A stretch of DNA of 64,000 bases from Vagococcus intermedius (GTDB lineage Bacteria > Bacillota > Bacilli > Lactobacillales > Vagococcaceae): positions 1,632,164 through 1,696,163 of the forward strand of contig NZ_CP110232.1 of assembly GCF_029144185.1 (NCBI RefSeq), read 5' to 3'. A program made the position numbers and the translations under genes. Under the pieces are notes generated by a model. The model was not told the origin of the DNA. It did not search any database and saw only the letters and a list, made by a program, of their open reading frames with translations. Below, in pieces: positions 16,859-26,474 of this stretch (position 1 is its first letter; the number at the start of each line of letters is the position of its first letter).

Positions 16859-17188
16859 TTAGAATTGATGGAAACTTTCGACTGGTAAAACGAACACCGT
16901 TGCTCCACCTACTTGTACTGGTATAGGAACATTTAGATGACTATCCACAACAGCATCTACACTAATTGGTGAGGTCATATATTGTTCACGAGATTGACAA
17001 ACTGATTCAATTACCTCTAACGCTTTCTGCACGCGTTCATCTTCTATCCCAATAATAAAGGTTGTATTGCCTTCTTTTAAGAATCCACCTGTCGTTGATA
17101 ACTTCGTAGCTCGAATGTTTTCCTTAACAAATTTACTAGATAGACGATTGCTATCTTTATCTTGAATAATAGCTAAAATCAATTTCAT
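16859..17188 (-). CDS. darA: Cyclic-di-AMP receptor DarA/PstA (YaaQ)
   Basis: 109 residues from MKLILAIIQDKDSNRL; an ATG one codon earlier (17191) is also possible after AGAGGAG. PII-like fold with RATKLSTTGGFL and NTTFIIGIEDERV, the two blocks that form the c-di-AMP pocket of DarA. The downstream partner is unknown in the family. It lies between tmk and holB in the standard order. A KtrA-type K+ channel regulator, another common c-di-AMP target, is encoded at 62.6-63.2 kb. Confidence 0.93.
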   Translation of the reverse strand: MKLILAIIQDKDSNRLSSKFVKENIRATKLSTTGGFLKEGNTTFIIGIEDERVQKALEVIESVCQSREQYMTSPISVDAVVDSHLNVPIPVQVGGATVFVLPVESFHQF

Positions 17189-17205
17189 CATACTTGCTCC
17201 TCTCA

Positions 17206-17850
17206 TTATTTAAAAATTGTGGGATATCTTTTTTTAATTACGCTTAAACTTGCTTCTACAACTTGAGACAGTTCCAAACTAGCATCAATCACTTCAATCC
17301 GTTCTTGATGTTCCGCTACTAGAGATAGATAGCCACCACGAACTTTTTTATGAAAAGCTAAACTCTCTTGATCTAAGCGATCAATTTCAGAAGTTTGACG
17401 TCCTTTTTGAATCCGTGCTAAGCCTTTTTCGGATTCTATATCTAAGTATAACGTTAAATCAGGTAACTTGCCTGCTGTTACAAAATTGTTAATTGACGCA
17501 ACTTCGTCCATTCCTAGTCCACGACCAGCCCCTTGGTAAGCTAAAGAACTGTCAACAAAACGATCACATAGTACCACCTTATTTGCAGCTAAAGCAGGTA
17601 AAACTTTTTCAACAAGATGCTGACGTCTGGCTGCTGCATACAATAAAGCCTCAGTTCGGTCATCCATTGTTGTATTTTTAGGATCTAGAATGACTTGTCT
17701 AATCTCCTCCGAGATTGGAATACCCCCTGGTTCTCTTGTAATAATCAACTCGTTTTTTAATTGTTGTTCTAGGATCGGAACCAGTGTCTGAATTAGACTT
17801 GTTTTACCGGCGCCATCTGGACCTTCCACTGTTATAAAAATACCTGCCAC
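17206..17850 (-). CDS. tmk: Thymidylate kinase
   Basis: 214 residues. P-loop FITVEGPDGAGKTSLIQ, DRFVDSSLAYQGAGRGLG and the lid region identify dTMP kinase, which makes dTDP for DNA synthesis. The stop is about 15 bases before the darA start. About 40 bases separate it from recR; the yaaL and bofA genes found here in some Bacilli are absent. Confidence 0.96.
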   Translation of the reverse strand: MAGIFITVEGPDGAGKTSLIQTLVPILEQQLKNELIITREPGGIPISEEIRQVILDPKNTTMDDRTEALLYAAARRQHLVEKVLPALAANKVVLCDRFVDSSLAYQGAGRGLGMDEVASINNFVTAGKLPDLTLYLDIESEKGLARIQKGRQTSEIDRLDQESLAFHKKVRGGYLSLVAEHQERIEVIDASLELSQVVEASLSVIKKRYPTIFK

Positions 17851-17890
17851 TTCTTACCACTCCTACTATCTCTTTTTGTTAATAACTACT

Positions 17891-18487
17891 TTAAATTTCA
17901 CGTCTGCCTTCAACAGCTTTTAATAAAGTAATCTCATCAGCATACTCAATATCACTTCCAACTGATAAGCCATGAGCAAGTCTTGTCACTTTAATTCCGG
18001 CTGGCTTAATTAAACGAGACAGATACATAGCAGTTGCTTCTCCTTCAGTTGTAGCATTTGTTGCAATAATAACCTCTTTTATCTCAGCATCATGTAGACG
18101 CTTAATGAGCGTAGCAATATTAATATCATCTGGTCCTGTCCCATCCATAGGTGATAAGACACCATGTAAGACGTGATATTGCCCTCGATATTCTCGCATC
18201 TTTTCTAAAGACATGACGTCTTTAGTATCTTCCACAACTAACACAACACTTTTATCACGTGTCTGATCTTGACAAATATCACATAAATGATTTTCAGTAA
18301 TATTGCCACATAACTCACAATAATGCAGATCACGTTTGACGCTAATTAATGATTTAGCAAATTCATTAACGTCTTCCTCACGCATATCAAGGGTATGAAA
18401 AGCTAAACGCGCTGCTGTCTTAGCTCCAATTCCTGGTAAACGCATATAACTTTCTATCAACTTAGCAATCGGTGTTGGATAATGCAT
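17891..18487 (-). CDS. recR: Recombination mediator RecR
   Basis: 198 residues. N-terminal helix-hairpin-helix ([16 protein letters not shown]), zinc finger [16 protein letters not shown], and the Toprim domain with VVEDTKDV are present in order. It acts with RecO/RecF to load RecA at gaps. It follows the terminator after ybaB, so it may be transcribed from its own promoter with tmk and the following genes. Confidence 0.96.
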   Translation of the reverse strand: MHYPTPIAKLIESYMRLPGIGAKTAARLAFHTLDMREEDVNEFAKSLISVKRDLHYCELCGNITENHLCDICQDQTRDKSVVLVVEDTKDVMSLEKMREYRGQYHVLHGVLSPMDGTGPDDINIATLIKRLHDAEIKEVIIATNATTEGEATAMYLSRLIKPAGIKVTRLAHGLSVGSDIEYADEITLLKAVEGRREI

Positions 18488-18536
18488 AACTCTCAGCCTT
18501 TCTGTTTAAAACCTAGCATCAATTGTCTAATTTTTC

Positions 18537-18571
18537 AAAAAAACAGGAAGACTCGCTTCCTGTTTTTTTTT
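18537..18571 (-). terminator. Terminator between ybaB and recR
   Basis: Ten-base perfect stem aaacaggaag/cttcctgttt (18541-18550, 18556-18565), five-base loop, U runs on both strands. It ends the dnaX-ybaB transcript. Confidence 0.9.
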
Positions 18572-18578
18572 ACCTGAT

Positions 18579-18893
18579 TTAGAACCCAGGTAGACCTTTT
18601 GTATATTGTCCCATTGTTTTTTCAGTCTCTGTGTCAATCTTAGATAGTGCGTCATTCACTGCTGTAAGTAATAAGTCTTGCATCATTTCAACATCATCTG
18701 GGTCAACTACTTCTGGTTTGATAGCTAAATCGACCATTTTTCGATTACCTGTGAATGTTACTGTGACTAAATCATTGCTTGCAGCTCCAGTAAATTCTTT
18801 GGCATTTAATGCTTCTTGTGCACCAGCCATTTCTTTTTGCATTTTTTGAACTTGTTTCATCATGCCTTGCATATTTCCCATTCCGCGCATCAT
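18579..18893 (-). CDS. ybaB: YbaB/EbfC-family nucleoid-associated protein
   Basis: 104 residues from an ATG-ATG pair at 18893/18890. The GTG at 18905 directly abuts the TAGGAG ribosome site and so cannot be the start. Met-rich [20 protein letters not shown]-terminus and the conserved [16 protein letters not shown] block are typical. The protein binds DNA as a dimer; its physiological role is still loosely defined. Conserved position between dnaX and recR. Confidence 0.93.
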   Translation of the reverse strand: MMRGMGNMQGMMKQVQKMQKEMAGAQEALNAKEFTGAASNDLVTVTFTGNRKMVDLAIKPEVVDPDDVEMMQDLLLTAVNDALSKIDTETEKTMGQYTKGLPGF

Positions 18894-18987
18894 AATTCTA
18901 TCCACTCCTAATTCTATTCATTTTTATTTTATTATAACTAGTTTCCTTAAAAAATCCTACTAGTAAACAACTATCTTGACTTACTTT

Positions 18988-20805
18988 TTAATCATCTATT
19001 ACTTCAATCATCGTTTCACCAAAAAAATCGACAGCTTGATTCAAAATTTTTGCTGCCTGTTCCTCTTCGTCTGGTTCCTCTTGTCCCGTTAGAAAAGCAA
19101 CCGTTTCGGGAGGTTCTTCTAAAGAAGTATCTGCCATTTTCAAATCATTTTTAGACCTAGTTTCTTTTTTTTCAGGTTCGCTTGCTTGGTGTTGTTGAAT
19201 AAACTCACGTCTTATGACTTTCCACCCATCACTAGGAATACAAATAACGGTCGGACTATATTGTAACAAACGCTCCAAGCCTGCGACCACTCTGGCTTGT
19301 AATTCAGTATCCTCACTAGCTCTTTGACAAACAATTTCATAATCAAAAGTTAAAACTAACCCCTTATCACTTGCAGCTACAGGCTGACTAGCTTTTAGCA
19401 TGGCCCGCTGTGTGACTGTTAGTAACTGTAGTAACTCTTCCCAAGCATCTTGAACTTGGATCAAACGACTTCTAGTAGCCTCATCCAAAATTTGGTAAAC
19501 TTTTTCTTTTGGCAAGCGATATGTCGCTTGTGGTTTTGTTTTAGCACGAGTCGCTGTTTTTTGAGCAGTCTTAGGTTGTGCCATACTCTTAAATTTATTT
19601 TCAAGTTGATCTAACCGAGCTATTAATTCAGAAATGTCTGGGTTAACTGCCTCACTCATCTGCTCCTTACTTACTGAACTAACCGATGTACTTGAACCTA
19701 TCCCTACCTGTTCAACTGTTACAGGTCTTAGATTAGCAAGTTTTACAATCGCGACTTCCAGATAAATATCTGGATGATTCGTAAATCTAATTTCTTTTTG
19801 GGTATCACTCAATATCTTAATAAATTGATAAATCTGAGCAGGGTCAAACGTTGTGCTTAGCTCTTTAAATTTGGCTGTTAACTGTCCATTTTGATTCGCT
19901 AAAAGATTTGGTGCTTGTTGGAACATCAATAAATCGCGACAATACAAAAGTAAATCTTCTAAAATTCGACTACTTTCTTTCCCCTCAGCCAATAAATCGT
20001 GTAATACCGTCAAACCTGTTTCTGTTTGGTTTGATTGACATGCTTCAATTAACTGATCCATTCTCTCAAAAGTGAGGCTTCCTGTCACTTGTAGCGCATC
20101 ATTGACTGTCAGAGCCCCTTCACTAAATGATAAAGCTTGATCTAAAATGCTTAAGGCATCTCGCATCCCGCCCTCAGCGGCTCTTGCAATAACATATAAG
20201 CTTTGTTCATCGTGATCAATTCCCATCTCAGTTAAAATATGACCCATGTGGGTGACAATATCTCCGGTGTCAATTCGCTTAAAATCAAAACGTTGTGTTC
20301 TCGAAATAATTGTCAGTGGAATTTTATGAGGCTCCGTTGTTGCCAAAATAAAAATGACATTTTTAGGAGGCTCTTCTAATGTTTTTAACAATGCGTTAAA
20401 CGCCCCTGTTGATAACATATGTACTTCATCAATAATATATACTTTAAATTCAGCTTGTGTCGGTGCATACTTAACTTTCTCACGTATATCACGAATTTCT
20501 TCAACACCGTTGTTACTAGCTGCATCTATCTCGATTACATCGTTTAAACGGCCCTCGGTAATCCCTAAACAGATATCACACTCATTACAGGGTTCGCCAC
20601 CATGATTGTTCGGACAATTAATTGCCTTGGCAAAAATTTTAGCAGCACTTGTCTTACCCGTCCCCCGAGGTCCAGTAAATAAATACGCATGAGAGGTCTT
20701 TTTTTGTATAATGGCATTTTTTAATGTTTGGGTCACCATTTGTTGCCCTACAATTGTGTCAAATCTTTGAGATCGCCAAACTCGATACAATGCTTGATAT
20801 GTCAT
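18988..20805 (-). CDS. dnaX: DNA polymerase III gamma/tau subunit
   Basis: 605 residues. Clamp-loader ATPase: YLFTGPRGTGKTSAAKIF, zinc cysteines CNECDIC, IIDEVHMLS, and the arginine-finger SRTQRF region. The tau-specific C-terminal half runs from about residue 380. A run of eight A bases falls near codon 544, too far downstream to generate a gamma form. In many lactobacilli and enterococci dnaX follows tadA and the SRP RNA; here about 6 kb of unrelated genes separate them. Confidence 0.96.
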   Translation of the reverse strand: MTYQALYRVWRSQRFDTIVGQQMVTQTLKNAIIQKKTSHAYLFTGPRGTGKTSAAKIFAKAINCPNNHGGEPCNECDICLGITEGRLNDVIEIDAASNNGVEEIRDIREKVKYAPTQAEFKVYIIDEVHMLSTGAFNALLKTLEEPPKNVIFILATTEPHKIPLTIISRTQRFDFKRIDTGDIVTHMGHILTEMGIDHDEQSLYVIARAAEGGMRDALSILDQALSFSEGALTVNDALQVTGSLTFERMDQLIEACQSNQTETGLTVLHDLLAEGKESSRILEDLLLYCRDLLMFQQAPNLLANQNGQLTAKFKELSTTFDPAQIYQFIKILSDTQKEIRFTNHPDIYLEVAIVKLANLRPVTVEQVGIGSSTSVSSVSKEQMSEAVNPDISELIARLDQLENKFKSMAQPKTAQKTATRAKTKPQATYRLPKEKVYQILDEATRSRLIQVQDAWEELLQLLTVTQRAMLKASQPVAASDKGLVLTFDYEIVCQRASEDTELQARVVAGLERLLQYSPTVICIPSDGWKVIRREFIQQHQASEPEKKETRSKNDLKMADTSLEEPPETVAFLTGQEEPDEEEQAAKILNQAVDFFGETMIEVIDD

Positions 20806-21013
20806 AACTATCCCTCTCCTTCTAAGATTTCACTAGTCATTATTATACGTTAGTCCCCATTAAAAAACCACTATTTAGAAATTTTTATCTTAGCTTTTTT
20901 TTATTACTCCTTACTTTTTTTTCACGGTCAAGTGCTCCCCTATGGTACAATAATAGACAATAGCTTACTATCAAAATACTTATTAAAAACACACATTAAA
21001 AGGAGAATTTATT

Positions 21014-22246
21014 ATGGGATTAATTAAAGCAACGGTCGATTCAATCGGAGGGGGCTTAGCTGATCAATGGCTAGAGATAATCGAGCCAGATAATTTAACT
21101 GATAAGACAGTCATGACACATGGTGTAATGATGCGAAAAGATGAGCGTCGAGGCTCTAATAAAAAAGGAACCCCTGGTGTTGTAACAGATGGCTCTGTTA
21201 TCCATGTCTATCCAAACACCATGATGCTTCTAGTTGATGGTGGAAAAATTATCGATTACTCATCGGAAGAAGGGTATTATACCGTTCACAATGACAAAGC
21301 TCCTTCTATGTTCTCTGGTAACTTAAAAGCTGCTATTAGCGAATCTTTTAGCCGCTTTAAATTTGGTGGCACTACACCACAAAATCAAAAAGTTATTTAC
21401 ATCAATTTACAAGAAATTAAAGGGATTAAATTTGGCACAAGCACGCCTATTAACTACTTTGATAATTTTTACAATGCTGAATTATTCTTACGTGCTCACG
21501 GTAACTACTCAATGCGTGTCACAGATCCTATCTTATTCTATTCAGAGGCTATCCCTAAGAGCCAAGCTCGTGTTGAAATAGAGGATATTAATGAACAATA
21601 TATGGCTGAATTTCTAACAGCTCTGCAAGCATCTATCAACCAAATGTCAGCTGCTGGCGAGCGTATTTCTTATGTTCCTTCTAAAAGTATGGAATTAAGT
21701 AAATTTATGGGGAATGTCTTAGATGATGAGTGGCGTGCTAACCGTGGTATGGAAATCGTGTCAGTTGCCGTATCAAGCATTTCCTATACTGATGATTCAA
21801 CCGACTTGATCAACATGCGTAACAAAGGAGCAATGCTTGGAGATCCTAATATTCGTGAAGGGTTTGTTCAAGGTTCAATCGCTAGTGGCTTAGAAGCTGC
21901 GGGTTCTAATGCAGCAGGAAGTGCTACAACCTTTATGGGGATGGGCGCAGGCATGAATGCTGGTGGCAACTTCATGGGGCAAGCTAGTCAAAGTAATCAA
22001 AATCAAATGGCCGCTCAAGCTGAAAAAGCTGAAAAAGAAAAAGCTCAAGATACTTGGGAGTGTCCTAAAGACGGTACCCAAAACACTGGCAAATTCTGTT
22101 CTGAATGTGGTGAGGCCAAACCCACACCACAAGGTTCTGGCATTCAGATGAAATGCGCAGCCTGTGAAAAAGTTATTACCATAACAGGCTCTATGCCTAA
22201 GTTCTGTCCCGAATGTGGCCAACCATTCCAAGGTTTACCTTTATAA
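21014..22246 (+). CDS. SPFH-domain protein with C-terminal zinc ribbons (YdjI-like)
   Basis: 410 residues. An SPFH-type domain covers about residues 20-280, a Gly/Ala/Met-rich linker about 285-330, then two zinc ribbons: WECPKDGTQNTGKFCSECG (about 352-370) and MKCAACEK followed by KFCPECGQPF. The family is often mislabelled virion core protein. In B. subtilis YdjI acts with YdjG and YdjH to recruit the PspA-like YdjF to membranes. Here the three counterparts are adjacent but no pspA-like gene is present. The promoter has a good -10 (TACAAT at 20946-20951) but no clear -35, suggesting activated expression. Confidence 0.85.
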   Translation: MGLIKATVDSIGGGLADQWLEIIEPDNLTDKTVMTHGVMMRKDERRGSNKKGTPGVVTDGSVIHVYPNTMMLLVDGGKIIDYSSEEGYYTVHNDKAPSMFSGNLKAAISESFSRFKFGGTTPQNQKVIYINLQEIKGIKFGTSTPINYFDNFYNAELFLRAHGNYSMRVTDPILFYSEAIPKSQARVEIEDINEQYMAEFLTALQASINQMSAAGERISYVPSKSMELSKFMGNVLDDEWRANRGMEIVSVAVSSISYTDDSTDLINMRNKGAMLGDPNIREGFVQGSIASGLEAAGSNAAGSATTFMGMGAGMNAGGNFMGQASQSNQNQMAAQAEKAEKEKAQDTWECPKDGTQNTGKFCSECGEAKPTPQGSGIQMKCAACEKVITITGSMPKFCPECGQPFQGLPL

Positions 22247-22274
22247 TCACATTTTTTCTGAAGGGAATTAAATT

Positions 22275-23447
22275 ATGAGCGATGTTATTATACATAAGTG
22301 CCCTAACTGTGATGGGCCATTACTCTTTGATCCGAAAGATCAAAATTTTCATTGTGAATACTGTTTGAGTCGCTTCTCTGTTACAGATATTGAAAAATTT
22401 GAGGCTAAGAAAGCTGAAAAAAAACAAGACACTCTAGCAAAAGACAGTTCCTCAAGCATCGATGCCCCTGTAGAAAATTTAAATTTGGAGCCACCTGAGA
22501 GAAATTCGACTAGTGAACACTATGCGACAGATACTCATAAAGAGTCTGACGATGATGCTTACATGGAACTTTTTAATTGTCCAAGTTGTGGTGCCGAAAT
22601 AGTAACAGAGGCAACAACCGCTGCGACTTACTGCTATTATTGTCATAATCCTGTAGTTCTAGCTGGGCGTATTAGCGGTGAGTTCTTACCAGAATCTATC
22701 TTACCTTTTGCTATTGAAAAAGAAGAAGCAATCGATTCATTTTTGAACTGGGCTCAAAAAAAGAAATTTATTCCAAAAGATTTTTTTGACAAATCCCAAG
22801 TAGAAAAACTAACGGGTGTTTATTTTCCTTATTGGATTGTTGATGCTGATTTAAGCGGGGATTTATCAGCCAATGCTAACTCTATTAGCGTATGGCGTGT
22901 TGGAGATTATGAATATACTCAAACAAAAAAATTCAAACTTTATCGTAAAGGTAAAATATCGCTAACTGCTTTAGTAAAAAACGCTTTGAAGAAAAATGCT
23001 AAAGTTAAAATGGTCGAGTCAGTACAGCCCTTCCCTTTAGAACAAAGCCAGCCATTCCATTCACAATTTTTAGCAGGTTTCCAAGCCGAAAAACGAGATA
23101 TTGAAATAAGTGAATTAAATCAAGAACTTTCATCAGAACTCAAAGGTTATGGCAATGATTTACTTGAAGACACAATTTCTGGGTACTCAACTGTTTATAA
23201 TAAACAAAGTCACTTACAGATAGATAAACAACAACAGCGCTACGTACTACTTCCTGTTTGGTTAGTAACCTATAATAATCAGCAAGATGCTAGCGAAAAT
23301 CCTAAACCCTATTATTACGTAATGAATGGTGCTACAGGAAAAGTAAGTGGAAAATTACCTATCAATACATTCAAACTTACACTCTTTTCATTAAGCATGG
23401 GGATACTGGCATTAATTGCCGTCTTAATTGGAGGTTATTTCATATGA
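22275..23447 (+). CDS. TFIIB-type zinc ribbon membrane protein (YdjG-like)
   Basis: 390 residues. Two zinc ribbons, CPNCDGPLLF...CEYC (about 9-30) and CPSCGAEIV...CYYC (about 99-120), are joined by a charged, low-complexity linker. A central beta-rich domain contains YFPYWIVDADLSGDL, and one C-terminal membrane helix (about 368-388) anchors it. It overlaps the next gene by four bases (ATGA), so it is co-translated with the TPM protein and probably acts in the same membrane complex. Confidence 0.82.
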   Translation: MSDVIIHKCPNCDGPLLFDPKDQNFHCEYCLSRFSVTDIEKFEAKKAEKKQDTLAKDSSSSIDAPVENLNLEPPERNSTSEHYATDTHKESDDDAYMELFNCPSCGAEIVTEATTAATYCYYCHNPVVLAGRISGEFLPESILPFAIEKEEAIDSFLNWAQKKKFIPKDFFDKSQVEKLTGVYFPYWIVDADLSGDLSANANSISVWRVGDYEYTQTKKFKLYRKGKISLTALVKNALKKNAKVKMVESVQPFPLEQSQPFHSQFLAGFQAEKRDIEISELNQELSSELKGYGNDLLEDTISGYSTVYNKQSHLQIDKQQQRYVLLPVWLVTYNNQQDASENPKPYYYVMNGATGKVSGKLPINTFKLTLFSLSMGILALIAVLIGGYFI

Positions 23448-24238
23448 TAAATAATCTGTTAAAAAAATCATTAATTATTATAATCAGCTTCCTCGGCTTT
23501 TGTCTGATTAGCTATCCAGCCCAAGCCAATGAAACCTCTCGCTTGTTTGATGAGGCAAATTTGTTTTCTGATAGTGATAAGACAACTATCCAATCAGCAA
23601 TTGCTACTTTTAAAACTGAAACTAAGATGGATGCCGTAATTTTAACAACAATCGATGCTGAAGGCAAAAGTCCGCAAGACTACGCAGATGATTTTTATGA
23701 TCAACATAACTTTGGAACGGGTCCTAATAAAACTGGCTTTCTATTCTTAATTGATATGGATAATCGAACCTACTATATTTCAACAGCTGGAACCCTAATC
23801 GAACTACTAACTGGTAGTAAAAGAGAACGATTATTAGACCATGCTGAAACATCTATGAAAAGTCAAAATTATACTGATGCTGTGTTGAGCGTGATTGATG
23901 ATATGTCTCGATATACTAAAAATTATAATTACGATCAATCTTCTGGTGCCCTAACAAAAGTTAAAACCATTACAACACTCGAAGGCCTTATTGCCGTTAT
24001 CGCAGGCATTGTTGTTTCCCTTGCTGTCTACTCAACAGTATATGGTAAATACACGTTAAAACGCTCAAGTTATCGTTACTCTTATCGTGATAATGGTAGC
24101 CTAAGTTTATCTCAACGTGATGATCATCTTATCAACACGTTTACTACTTCTAGACACATACCCAAGGTGGACCCAGGAAATGGTAGCCATACCTCAAGTG
24201 GTGGCTCAAGTCATGGTGGAGGCGGAAGAGGTTTTTAA
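23444..24238 (+). CDS. TPM-domain membrane protein (YgcG/YdjH-like)
   Basis: 264 residues. A signal peptide (hydrophobic segment about 8-22, likely cut after AQA at 27-29) precedes an extracellular TPM domain (about 32-150, with LFDEANLFSDSDK and GTGPNKTGFLFLIDMD). A membrane helix lies near 180-200 and a basic cytoplasmic tail ends in GGSSHGGGGRGF. Gly-rich GGGGRGF tails are typical of this family. Last gene of the SPFH-TFIIB-TPM operon, closed by a bidirectional terminator. Membrane-stress function is inferred from the B. subtilis set only. Confidence 0.82.
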   Translation: MINNLLKKSLIIIISFLGFCLISYPAQANETSRLFDEANLFSDSDKTTIQSAIATFKTETKMDAVILTTIDAEGKSPQDYADDFYDQHNFGTGPNKTGFLFLIDMDNRTYYISTAGTLIELLTGSKRERLLDHAETSMKSQNYTDAVLSVIDDMSRYTKNYNYDQSSGALTKVKTITTLEGLIAVIAGIVVSLAVYSTVYGKYTLKRSSYRYSYRDNGSLSLSQRDDHLINTFTTSRHIPKVDPGNGSHTSSGGSSHGGGGRGF

Positions 24239-24268
24239 AAAAAGAAGCTCAATGAGCTTCTTTTTTTA
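24237..24268. terminator. Bidirectional terminator between convergent operons
   Basis: Stem aaagaagctc/gagcttcttt around aat (24241-24263), A and T tracts on both sides; serves the TPM gene (+) and the GH1 gene (-). Confidence 0.9.
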
Positions 24269-25657
24269 TTTTGTTATTTTTAATCGGTTAGTTTCTGATA
24301 ATTCTTTAAACCATAACCCACTTTTTTTCATCGTCCGTTTATAATTGTTATCTAACTCCACACGGTAAAAACCATAACGATTCGTGTAACCATTTAACCA
24401 TGACCAACAATCAACAAACGTCCAAGTTTGATAGCCAAAGCACTGACTCCCTGCTTCAATTCCTTTGTGTAATTGTTCCAGATGCTCCTTCATAAATTCA
24501 ATGCGATAATCATCCTGAATCATGCCAGTTTCGTCATCAAGGAAACGTTCTTCTTCTGCAACACCCATACCGTTTTCTGAAACAAACCAAGGCATATTAT
24601 CATAGTCATTTTTCATCATCATGGCAACATCATATAAAGCCTCTGGATAAATCTCCCAACCACGATATACATTCATCTTACGATCTGGCCAAACATAAGG
24701 TGCGTAAAAATCAGATGGATCTGTCGCTTTCCCGACTAATTTTTGAACAGGTTCTTGAACTCGGCGTGGTTGGTAATAGTTCAATCCAATGAAATCAACT
24801 GTATTTGTAGAAACTGCTTCCTTATCTCCTTGTTGAGTCGTCGGTAGTAACTCATTCTCTTTTAATAAATCGACTAATTCTTGGGGGAATTGGCCTAAAA
24901 CAGCTGGGTCTAAGAAACTTTTCGTATTCAATAAATCTGCTTGTTTAGCTGCCAATTTATCACCCTCGGTTTCTCCTCGACTATAACAAGGTGACACATT
25001 TAAAATAATACCAATCTGACCTTTAGCTTTCATCTCACGGAAGTTTTTAACTGCCATAGTATGCGCCATAATCGTGTTGTAGCCTACTTGGATTGCTTTT
25101 TTAAAATCATGAATAGCTGGATAATGATACCCATATAAATACCCACACTCTACATGAACGATTGGCTCATTAAAAGTAGTCCACATCTCAACTAGGTCTC
25201 CAAATAATTCAAAAGCGGTTTTTGCGTAAAAAGCAAAGGCTTCGACAGACTCTCGGGCTTCCCACCCCCCTTTTTCCATCAACCACCATGGCATATCAAA
25301 ATGAAATAAGTTAATGATTGGTTTGACTTTATTTTTATGTAATTCTTCAAAATAAGACCGGTAAAATGCCACTGCTTCTGGATTAACTGTCTGCCCGTCA
25401 GGTAATAAACGTGCCCAAGAAATCGAGGTTCTGAAAGAATTCATTCCTACTTGTGGCATTAATTTTGCATCTTCTCGGTACATGTCATACATATTTGATG
25501 TATTTTCTGGGCCTTGATTTTTAGTGAATTTAGTGGGGTCTAGTTCATACCACTTATCCCATGTTGTGGGTGTCTTACCGTTTGACGTTGCATGACCTTC
25601 TGATTGGGGCGCTGATGTAGCTGCCCCCCATAAAAAACCTTTTGGAAATTTTAACAT
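24266..25657 (-). CDS. GH1 family glycosidase (copy 1)
   Basis: 463 residues from the ATG at 25657, eight bases after AAGGAG; the GTG at 25666 lies inside that site. Family 1 catalytic pair: acid/base Glu in TTFNEPIVH and nucleophile Glu in VSENGMGV. At the sugar-6-phosphate pocket (Ser-Lys-Tyr in phospho-beta-glycosidases) this protein has Ser and Tyr but Asn in place of Lys (WSWLNGYTNRYG), so 6-phosphate specificity is uncertain. It stands alone with no PTS genes beside it, and is almost identical to the operon-borne copy at 35.9-37.2 kb except at the ends of the gene. Annotated homologues are usually called 6-phospho-beta-glucosidase. Confidence 0.88.
   Translation of the reverse strand: MLKFPKGFLWGAATSAPQSEGHATSNGKTPTTWDKWYELDPTKFTKNQGPENTSNMYDMYREDAKLMPQVGMNSFRTSISWARLLPDGQTVNPEAVAFYRSYFEELHKNKVKPIINLFHFDMPWWLMEKGGWEARESVEAFAFYAKTAFELFGDLVEMWTTFNEPIVHVECGYLYGYHYPAIHDFKKAIQVGYNTIMAHTMAVKNFREMKAKGQIGIILNVSPCYSRGETEGDKLAAKQADLLNTKSFLDPAVLGQFPQELVDLLKENELLPTTQQGDKEAVSTNTVDFIGLNYYQPRRVQEPVQKLVGKATDPSDFYAPYVWPDRKMNVYRGWEIYPEALYDVAMMMKNDYDNMPWFVSENGMGVAEEERFLDDETGMIQDDYRIEFMKEHLEQLHKGIEAGSQCFGYQTWTFVDCWSWLNGYTNRYGFYRVELDNNYKRTMKKSGLWFKELSETNRLKITK
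24297..25657 (-). repeat. Long direct repeat, copy A (GH1 coding sequence)
   Basis: About 1.36 kb that aligns without gaps, with only scattered base differences, to 35875-37235. Similarity stops abruptly a few codons before the stop and at the start codon; flanking sequence is unrelated. Confidence 0.9.
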
Positions 25658-25812
25658 GTTATCCACTCCTTAATCTACTAATAAATAAAAAATGTCCATC
25701 CTTTTTGTACCCTTAAACTATAATGTTTTTTTATTTTTATATGTTTATTCTAAACGATAATCAGGTGGGTTTTGTTATAAAATAAAAAACAAGTTTTTTT
25801 AGTTAATACAAC

Positions 25813-25824
25813 GTAACATGTTAC
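25813..25824. promoter_or_regulatory. 12-base palindrome between divergent GH1 and cupin genes
   Basis: gtaacatgttac is a perfect palindrome in the roughly 210-base divergent region, about 45 bases upstream of the cupin start. It looks like a regulator half-site pair; the protein is unknown. Confidence 0.35.
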
Positions 25825-25869
25825 ACTTAAATTGGGTTTTATTATTAAAATAGATTGGAGAATGCTATT

Positions 25870-26373
25870 ATGTTGAAAAATCAAGATTATTGGATTAAAT
25901 ATTTAGAATTAGTGCCACATCCAGAAGGTGGGTTTTACCGACGTATACTTGAAAGCGGTGAAAAAATCACCAATAGTACTGATCAAAAACGGCCACTTTA
26001 TACGAGTATTTACTTTTTATTAACTTCAAAAAATCCCTCTCACCTCCATCGCTTAAAGTCAGATGAGGTTTGGTACTTTCATCAAGGTTCCCCCTTACAA
26101 ATTCATTTGATTAATCAAGATGGCGACTATAAACTCATAAAATTAGGAAATAACCCAGAAAAAGGTGAACTTTTACAAACTCTTGTTCCTAAAGGTTCTA
26201 TTTTCGGGTCTAGTGTAAATGGGATAAATAATTTTTCACTGGTTAGTTGCATGGTCTCACCTGGCTTTGACTATACTGATTTTGAGTTATTCACTCAACA
26301 ACAACTCCTTGACATTTATCCAGCACATCATGAATTAATTGAAAAACTAGCTTTTAAAACTATTCCTAAATAA
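25870..26373 (+). CDS. Cupin-fold DUF985 family protein
   Basis: 167 residues from the ATG at 25870 after TTGGAG (that TTG lies within the site and is not a start). It shows the DUF985/cupin_5 pattern: LVPHPEGGFYRR, SIYFLLTSKNPSHLHRLKSDEVWYFHQGSPL with the metal-type His/Glu/His set, and CMVSPGFDYTDFELF. The biochemical role of the family is not established. It is divergent from the GH1 gene and followed by a small zinc-ribbon gene. Confidence 0.85.
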   Translation: MLKNQDYWIKYLELVPHPEGGFYRRILESGEKITNSTDQKRPLYTSIYFLLTSKNPSHLHRLKSDEVWYFHQGSPLQIHLINQDGDYKLIKLGNNPEKGELLQTLVPKGSIFGSSVNGINNFSLVSCMVSPGFDYTDFELFTQQQLLDIYPAHHELIEKLAFKTIPK

Positions 26374-26474
26374 GGTTAAATCTACCTCTTATCCTGTTAG
26401 TTAATTTTCTTTGATTTCTATAAAATAATTAATCATCACCTTTGCTATACTTAAATTGAAAGGTGGTGACTCGT

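Noticed and set aside
19165-19172. Run of eight A bases (coding strand) in dnaX as a programmed frameshift making gamma
   Set aside because: It falls near codon 544 of 605, beyond where a gamma form would end, and no stimulating hairpin or ribosome site is evident.
21890-22231. Open frame on the minus strand opposite the SPFH gene
   Set aside because: Shadow of the Gly/Ala/Met-rich and zinc-ribbon codons; no ribosome site or promoter, and its sequence has no family features.
21014-22246. Phage origin of the SPFH gene because the family is sometimes named virion core protein
   Set aside because: The name is a legacy mislabel; no phage genes occur and the neighbours match the ydjGHI-type set.
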